Shown piece by piece: positions 1 to 6,000 of a stretch of 6,212 nt of DNA. The stretch spans positions 1-6,212 of the forward strand of contig DOUV01000535.1 in assembly GCA_003520455.1 (NCBI GenBank), read 5' to 3'. Made by a program: the position numbers and the translations under genes. Under the pieces are notes generated by a model, which did not search any database, was not told the origin of the DNA, and saw nothing but the letters and a program-made list of their open reading frames with translations. Every line of letters starts with the position of its first letter. Positions within the stretch are counted from its first letter, which is position 1. Origin of the DNA: Chloroflexota bacterium. Lineage in GTDB: Bacteria > Chloroflexota > Anaerolineae > Ardenticatenales > Ardenticatenaceae.

Positions 1-3000
1 CTCACCTGCGCGGCCAGGTCCAGGGAGCCGGCCGGCTCGGCGGTGACGAAGGCGGTGGTCAGGGTGGAGCAGGCCGCAGATATGGACGTGGCCGTGTCGG
101 CCTGGCTGTGCTCGGCCTCCTCGTTGCCGGCCCGGTCCACGGCCTGCACTCGGAAGGAATACGTGGCGCCGGAGGCGACAGGCACCGGGCTCGTGGGGCC
201 GAAGGTGAGGGTCAGCTCGTTTAACCCCGTGTGGCTGTAATCGTAGCCGGTGGTGCGAGTCAGCCAGTCGGTCCAGGCGCCGCTTTCCCCGGCGCGGTAC
301 TGCACGTGGTAGACGTCCACCCCGCTCAGGTCGTCGCCGCCGGAGATCGTCACGGTGAAGGTCGGCGTGGAGACGATGGTCGGGCTCCACAGGGTCGAGG
401 TGGGCGGGTCGCGGTCGATGATGAAGCTTCGGGCCGCCTTCCCGCCGGCCGGCAGGGTGACCGTGAGGGTGTGCTGCCCGGTGACGATGCCGGCCAGGTC
501 CAGCGTGGCGGTGTAGCTGCCGCCCTCGCGCCAGGTCAGGGCGAGCGGGTTGTCGTCCAGTTGTTGGGTGAAGTTCCCGGCCAGCCCGGAGAGTTGGGCG
601 CCGGTCGCGTCGCGCACGGTGGCCGTGAAGGTGGCCGCCGCGTCGCCGGGGCCGTAGACGGGCTTGCCGGCTTCAACCGCCAGGCTGTTGCCCTGAACGG
701 CGAAGAGGGCCTGGCCGCCGGCCACCAGGACGCCGGTCTCGGTCACGCTTCGCCCTGTGGAGAGGCTGACCAGCACCTGTTTGAGACCCGGCTTCCAGCC
801 CAGGGTGTCGCCGGTCAGGCCCACCTGAGAGGTGCCGGCGTCGAGGGTGACCGCCTCGGCGCCCCCGTCCAGCATCCTCCCCGCCATATCCAGGATCTCC
901 CAGTCGAGAGTGCCGCTGAAGGGTTGCGCGGCAGTCAGCGTCACGCTGATGGGCAGGCTGGCCTGGTTCACGTTGGCCGGCGCGCCGTTGTTGGCCGTGA
1001 TGTCCTGGACGGTGTAGGTGGCCGGGGCGCTGTAAGTGACCTGGTAGTCCAGCCGGTCGTACAGGGTGACGCGACGGGTCTGCGGGTGGTACTGCAGGGG
1101 GGTCAGGCGCACGTCGAGGCGCAGGCCGTCGGCGTCGGTGTAGACCCGGGAGGTCAGAATGGCCTGGGGATAGGGAGTGGTGAGGGTGACGATGGTGGTC
1201 TGGGGCCCCCACGATTTTTCCACCAGGACGGTTGGGATCATCTCCACGGCGGCGCCGTAGTCACGGGCCTGAGTCAGCGTCAGGGTGACGGTGACCTCGG
1301 TGGCCGCTAAGGGCAGGGGGTAGGAGTGCTGCACCAGCGGCAGGCCGGGCGCACCGCTCTCCCCGTCCAGGCCGCCGTTGTGAGGGAGGGTGAAGCCGAC
1401 GCGCCCCTGGGCATCCGTCAGCACCTCGAAGTGGGAGATGGCCACGGAGCGAGTGATGGTGTGTGTCGCCTGCCCGGCGCTGGCCGCCTGTGGAGAGGCG
1501 TCCCATCGCGGCGTCTCGGCCGGCGACCCCGTTGCGGAGGCCTGGCCCGGCCGGTTGCCGTAGCCCCGGTCAACCGGTTGCGTGGGCAGGCCGATGAGAT
1601 GGACGCTGTAAAGGGTGCGGAGGTCGTTGTCGTCGCCGCCCGTCCTGCGCAGGCGGTAACTGCGGTTGGCGGCCACCAGCACGTCCCCGATGGTCGGATA
1701 TCGGTCCCTAAATAGGCGTTCCAGGATAAGACGCCGCATCTGGTCGTGGTAGACGTCCAACTGGTCGCCGAGAAAGGACACGCTGACGTCGTACGACGTC
1801 GCCGCGATCAGGGCGGCGTTGGCATCCAGGACGGCGTTCGAGAGCCAGTTATTCCGCCACGTCGGGGCACTTCGGAAAGCCGGCAACAGACCGGTGTGGC
1901 AGCCCGAGGAGATCACCAATCCAAAGTGGGAGATGGCCGGTCCGGCGACAACGCCGGCCGCAAGATCACCGCGACCAATAAAGCTCTCCCCCTCCCCATC
2001 ACTCACGCCCTTCTCGGTGCCATGGCCGATGAAGATCAGCAGGTCTGAGTCAGTTCTCACTCTGTCCTTGATGTCTTCCGGTTGCCAATACTCGTCATCC
2101 GGTCTCAGCAGCCGGTTGCCGCTCAGCCAGTAGGCCCCATACGCAAACCCGGGATACCCTGGCATTCTGCCTGGCCGCCAGTTCAAGCGAGTGGTCGAGC
2201 CGGGGCCGTAATGGCCTCTCAGGGCCGGCAGCACAAACTCCTCGACGAGTTCCTCGAAATCGACATAGTCATTCTTCGTCTCCATGGCCCAGGCGCGGCT
2301 GAAATCCTTGTGCAGGTACAAGGGCTGCTCCTGGCGGTCAATCAGGGCGATCAGGTCCAGCGGAAAGTCCCGGAAGACGCGGCCCACGGCCATGTCCAGG
2401 CGCAGCACATCGGGCAGAGTGCGAAAGAGGTCGAACGTGCCGTACTGCGCGTCGCTCATCCACCGCCCCTTCTCTGACATCGAGGCATCTGCGATATCGG
2501 CCAGGGTGGGGTTTCTCGTGTTGCCCACCTCTTGCGTGGGGAACCTGGTTTCGTTGGCTGCGCCCGGGCTGACCGGCACTCGCAGGTAGGGCACCACGGC
2601 ATCGGTGCCCACAATGGCGATGGATTTGACGGACCGGGGGAGCGCGGACACCAGGGCATCGATCTCCTGGCCCATGAGGCTGCGGGTGGCGGTGTCAGCA
2701 TAGTAATCCACCGCGGGGTCGTAGTAGGCATTGCGGCGCACGTCCACGACGACGCCAAAATGCGCGTCCGCATACTGCCGTATGCGCTCCACCAGGTCGT
2801 AATAGTCCAGGATACGGTTCTGGTTCTGGTCCTTGATCTGGGGATCACGCTGGCCGCTGGGGTACTTCTGGCTGACCTCGTGAAACTCGTTGAACAGCGC
2901 TCGGAAGTCGATCAAGACGACCAACCTGGGAAGACGCGGTTCGAGCATCATGGTATCCGCGTGCACGGCTTTGGCGAAGGGTTGGCCTGCCTCGACCACG

Positions 3001-6000
3001 TAGAGGTCCAGCATCTCGACGATGTCGTCGGTCGGCGTGAACCACAGGGAATGATGCAGGTCCCCGGCGTGGAGATCGGGCCCCTGGCCATCGTTCTGCA
3101 TTTTGAGAGGCTGGTTCTTATCGCCGTTCGCCACCACGTAGAAGTCCAGGGCGCAGTCCCGCAGGAGCGCCTCCGGTTCGTCCCCCTTGGGAACCGTGTA
3201 GAGCAAAACATTGTGCCGTCGTGGGAGGAGGTTGCGCTTGTATCCACTGGTGGAGGGCCGCAACTGGAAGGGCATCTTCTTGCCGGTGAGTGTTTGGGGG
3301 AAGAACTCGTAATCCCCAATGTAGACTACGGCCCGGTTGAGGAAGCCTGGGGTGCTCCAGGTGCCGATCTCACAGTCGGTGGTGACGGCAAAGCTCACGA
3401 AGGTGGTTAGCTCCACATCCGTACTCGGGAACTTGCCGGTGCACGTCACGTCACGGAATCCAGGGTCATACTGGCAACGGGGGATGTACGGCCCCCAGGA
3501 CAAGCTGCCTGGGACGAGCGAGGTGCCCTGGGGGATGTGATCTCTCACCTGGATGAGGGCCTCCTCTTCTCCCAACCAACTCAGGTTGATGGTGTAGGTG
3601 ATCCGCTCCGTGGCGTACACGCCCGGCGCGCCCTCAGGCGTGGCGGTCTTGGTGGCATTGGCCTGGGGCTCCCGGGGGGGCTTCCGGGGCGGGGGGTTTT
3701 GCTCCACGTCCAGCGTGTTTTGGGCCCCCGACTGCTCCACGACGACCCCCGTGGAGTCCTGACGGTCCAGGCCGTAGAGATCCGTCCAGGAGTCACGGGT
3801 GGTGCCGACCGTCGTTCCCTCAGACCGGTAGCCTTGCCGGTCCACGTACTGCACGTATTTCTGGCCGTTGCGGGTGGTCACGATCTCCAGCCCATCGCCG
3901 CGAATCCCAACCTGGCCGGTCGGGGTTGGCCCACCCAAAGGCGCAAGGCCGGTTGGGGAGACGGCCCCCCCGGCCTGGGAGGTTGTCTGGGAGGTGACCT
4001 GACCGCCCTCGATCCAAAAGGTGATCGTCTGCCAGCCGGGTTGGCCGGAACCGCCCCAGACCTCGGCTACGGCCGCCAGCCGGCCGGCCCCATCGCCCAG
4101 CAAGCGGTAGTTGAGATTGCCGTTGCAGGTGCCGGAGAAGTTGTAGAGCGTGCGGGTGTTCCAGGAACCGGCGTCGAGGGTGGCGAGCACCAGGTTGATG
4201 GGATAGGTGCCGCCGGCCTGGTAGGCCGTGCAGTCGGCGTAGAGGACGTAGGCCTGGTTGTTCTGGGCGACCAACCGGGGGGATTGCCGGTGGTCCGACG
4301 TGTCGGGGCCGGCGGTCGCCAGGGTCTCAGCAGTCCAGACGGAGCCATCGAAGGCGGCGTGGCGCACGACCCGGTTGCTCCCCTGAATGGCGAGGTAGGC
4401 GATGTGGGCCGTGTTGGTGACCTCGGCGCCGATGGATGGGGCCGAGACGAGGTTCGCCCCGGGATCCACCGACCGGGTGACCCACGTCGTGTTGTTCAGG
4501 GTCGCGTGGTAGAGGGGCTGGCCTGGCTCCCGGTAGGCCACGTGTGGGACGTTGGCCGCATCCAGCGCCAGGGCCAGCTCGGTTGTCCAGGCGTCGTCGA
4601 CACCGGGCACGGCGAGCTGTTTCGTCCAGGTGAGGGTATCTGGCCCCCGCGTGGCGTAGCGCAGGCCCCTGGAGAGGTAGGCCAGGTGGATGCGCGCATC
4701 GCTCCCCACGGCGACGGCGGACTTCCCGATGGGCCGGCTTTCTTCCACCGTGTGGATGGTGAAGGAGCCGGTCTGGGCCGCGTGGCGCAGGGTTTCGTCG
4801 GGGGCGTAGTAGTAGGCCAGGTGGGCGCGGCCCGCGCCGTCCAGGGCCAGGCTCGGCCGGGGCCGGTTCCAGCCGGCCGCAAAGGACTCGACCGTCTCGG
4901 TGAGCCAGGTGGAGTCTGTCAACGGACGGGCGGCCAGGCGGAGGATGCTCGTGGAATCGGGATCGGTGTAGAGATACCAGGCATAGGCAATCGCCACCTG
5001 CCCGCCCCTGATCTCCAGGGCGGCGTTCTGCTGCAGGTGGCCGCTGCCCACCGAGTCCACCCACGTCGTTTGCCAGCCACTGCCGCGCTGCGCGTGGTAG
5101 AGCGCCGTATTGCCCTGGAAGAAGGCCAGGTGGGGGGTGGCGCCGTCGTACACCAGGCTGGGATAGGCGTAGTACCTATTGCTGCTGGTGATGACCTCGT
5201 AGGTCGTCCAGGGGGCCGCGGCAGAGTGGGTGTAGAGGCGCACCTCGTAGGGCGGCGCGTTGTCTTGCACGCAGGCTACGTAGGGCACGTCGTTCTGGTC
5301 CAGGGCCAGGGAGAAGCCATAGTTGGATGAGTAAGGACTCAGACTGCAGGCCGTCTGGGTGATGGCCACGGTGGGGGTGAGCCAGGCTGTGCCGTTGTGG
5401 ACGGTGTAGTACAGCTCCCGGTCGTAGTTGTAGACCAGGTGCAGCCGGCCATCGCTGCCCCGCTTCAGGTCCAGTTTGTAGTCCGCAGCCGAGTTGGGAA
5501 CGTCGGCGATGTGCTCCACCGTCCAGGTGAGAGCCTGCCCTGAACCCTCGGGCTGAAGGCTTGTCGAAGAGCTGCCGGGAGCCGCGACCTGGCGCGCCAG
5601 CCAGAGCGCATCCTCGCCATAAAAGGCGATGAGCGCCCGCCCCTGGTCGTCCAGAGTCAAGGCGGCCGCTCCGAGGGAAGTTGTGTCGCGCGAGCGGGTC
5701 ACCGGCACAGTCTCGGTGATCCAGCGCGTGCCGGTGTAGGTGGCGTAGTAGAGGGCGTTACCGGCGTAGGCCACGTGGGGGACATCGTGGCTGTCCACGG
5801 CCAGGTGCCGCCAACTGCCCAGCGTAGCGCCAAACCTCGGCGCGGTGTCGACCAACTCGGGCTCGCTCCACTCGTCCACCGGGCTGCTGGTGGCGCCCGC
5901 GGCCTGGAAGGCCTGGGGATGGGTGATGACGGCGGTGTTGTACACAAAGTCGCCCGTGGTGAGCACGGCGGCATAGGTGAGGGTGACCGGACTGTTCGCC

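Noticed and set aside
231..1310. Plus-strand open frame of 359 codons
   Set aside because: Same codon-aligned antisense register; it ends where the sense frame uses TTA (Leu1635). The translation is Gly/Val/Arg-rich and shows no domain, whereas the minus strand encodes Ig-like and propeptide-like domains here.
1569..2939. CHAT or metacaspase-type domain, hinting at a defence or cell-death system
   Set aside because: The His/Cys fold is shared across clan CD, but the IVG-x-D-x-x-P and AVGR motifs, terminal L-I-G-L-P-T and the extracellular-type neighbours favour a C25 exoprotease. No effector, sensor or partner gene is in the window.
2532..3410. Plus-strand open frame of 292 codons opposite the peptidase domain
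   Set aside because: Also codon-aligned antisense, ending at sense CTA (Leu935). The minus strand holds C25 motifs and a DUF11-like domain across the same bases, so this is a shadow.
3537..3720. Possible gene boundary near the G/C runs around 3670-3710
   Set aside because: The runs encode the proline/arginine hinge (residues 839-849) in frame. There is no stop, start, terminator hairpin or ribosome-binding site on the coding strand there.
4327..5064. Minus-strand open frame of 245 codons in a different frame
   Set aside because: It overlaps the propeller coding region out of frame and is Arg/Pro/Gly-rich, the usual look of a frame-shifted high-GC gene. The in-frame reading gives regular repeats.
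3537..5330. Long plus-strand open frame of 597 codons
   Set aside because: It is exactly codon-aligned antisense to the minus-strand gene and stays open only because the sense frame avoids TTA, CTA and TCA codons; it ends at a sense TCA (Ser295). Its product is low-complexity Gly/Val/Arg-rich with no recognisable domain.
4002..5816. Tandem DNA repeat or CRISPR-like array in the propeller region
   Set aside because: Periodicity is visible only at protein level; DNA copies are divergent, of unequal length, and have no constant repeat with unique spacers.
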